Source: Corallococcus interemptor
GTDB lineage: Bacteria > Myxococcota > Myxococcia > Myxococcales > Myxococcaceae
Reading direction: 5' to 3'
DNA length: 36,418 nt
NCBI RefSeq assembly: GCF_003668875.1
Contig: NZ_RAWM01000091.1
Span: forward strand, 1-36,418
A program made the position numbers and the translations under genes. Below, piece after piece: positions 36,037 through 36,418 of this stretch. The notes beneath the pieces were generated by a model, which did not search any database, had not been told where the DNA came from, and worked only from the letters and a program-made list of their open reading frames with translations. Positions within the stretch are counted from its first letter, which is position 1. Each line of letters starts with the position of its first letter.

Positions 36037-36068
36037 AGCCCGGACTCCCTTCACAGGGGGCCCGGGCT
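36037..36068 (+). terminator. Rho-independent terminator of glmS
   Basis: AGCCCGG (36037-36043) pairs with CCGGGCT (36062-36068), and the inner CTCCCT pairs with AGGGGG around a TCAC loop, giving a 13-pair stem with one A/C mismatch. TCTTCGTTT follows as a T-rich tail. It lies 41 bases after the glmS stop. Confidence 0.78.
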
Positions 36069-36151
36069 TCTTCGTTTCCCGTTGCCCGGTGGAAGGTAGG
36101 GGTTTCCCCACTTTGAACCCCACGCCGCGCCCCGGTTACAGTTTCGCCACC

Positions 36152-36418
36152 GTGTCCGATGCTTTCCGCCCACGTTCGCGCACACCGTCCCCCCACCTGG
36201 GAGGGGAGGCGGAGTCCGCGCCGGACCTGGCGCCCTGGGAAGCTCCCGCCGCTCCAGCGGAGCCCGTGGCCCACGGCTCGCCCACTCCGCCCACGGACTC
36301 GCCGCTGCCCATGTACCTCCTGGCGCAGCAGGCCCGGCGCGCGGACGGGGACGAGCAGAAGCGCCTGGCCTGGAACCTCAACCAGCTGCTGGAGGAGATG
36401 GCGGGGCAGGGCGGGGGC
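36152..36418 (+). CDS. Proline/alanine-rich protein, 5' part
   Basis: A frame opens at GTG 36152 and stays open for 89 codons to the window edge. Third positions are mostly G or C. The product begins SDAFRPRSRTPSPHLGG, has a Pro/Ala-rich stretch (APWEAPAAPAEPVAHGS), and then a probable helix (YLLAQQARRADGDEQKRLAW) running into NLNQLLEEMAG. A later ATG at 36310 is an alternative start that would drop the Pro-rich part. No Shine-Dalgarno sequence is evident before the GTG. No family is recognised from the visible part, and the rest lies outside the window. Confidence 0.5.
   Translation, partial: MSDAFRPRSRTPSPHLGGEAESAPDLAPWEAPAAPAEPVAHGSPTPPTDSPLPMYLLAQQARRADGDEQKRLAWNLNQLLEEMAGQGGG

Overview
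The window is a 36.4 kb chromosomal segment from a very GC-rich delta-proteobacterium, most likely a myxobacterium of the Myxococcaceae (Corallococcus/Myxococcus/Pyxidicoccus type). The reasons are the almost complete G/C preference at third codon positions, long spurious antisense frames, type IV pilus minor-pilin/PilY1 genes, an FHA membrane protein beside paired WYL regulators, and the general gene content. I see no rRNA, tRNA, insertion sequence, phage or CRISPR array. About 27 genes fill the window, most separated by fewer than 150 bases or overlapping by 4.

Left part (1-11,000): the 3' end of an outer-membrane-type protein, gpsA (phospholipid precursor), a membrane-anchored winged-helix-like protein behind hflX, proB divergent from hflX, and a small exported protein. 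These are followed by a co-directional block of two translationally coupled WYL-domain regulators, an FHA-domain membrane protein and a ClsB-type cardiolipin synthase. gpsA and cls both serve phospholipid synthesis, but they are not in one operon.

Middle (11,000-24,700): acnA with a clear terminator. Then comes a minus-strand block: pilY1-pilV-pilW-pilX, a type IV pilus tip/priming cluster with 4-base overlaps and no fimU, followed by a small HD hydrolase of the (p)ppGpp-hydrolase type. Upstream of it on the same strand lie a GGQ-domain ribosome-rescue protein, a lipoprotein and a histone-deacetylase-family enzyme. The deacetylase gene is divergent from a secreted von Willebrand A protein across a region with repeated operator-like sequences.

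Right part (24,700-36,418): a coupled ABC exporter (ATPase plus fused permease), a stand-alone receiver protein, a TIM-barrel amidohydrolase coupled to an 83-residue protein, a 91-residue protein with a recognisable promoter, a TatD-family hydrolase behind gamma-glutamyltransferase, and then glmU and glmS. GlmS makes glucosamine-6-phosphate and GlmU converts glucosamine-1-phosphate to UDP-GlcNAc, so the pair supplies wall, LPS and exopolysaccharide synthesis. A proline/alanine-rich gene runs off the right edge.

The least ordinary parts are the WYL-WYL-FHA module, the PilY1 protein (degenerate usual calcium loop, tandem acidic repeat elsewhere), the membrane-anchored winged-helix protein, the repeats in front of the deacetylase gene, and a short coding-like stretch between ggt and glmU. 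Assignments rest on reading motifs by eye; no database search was possible.
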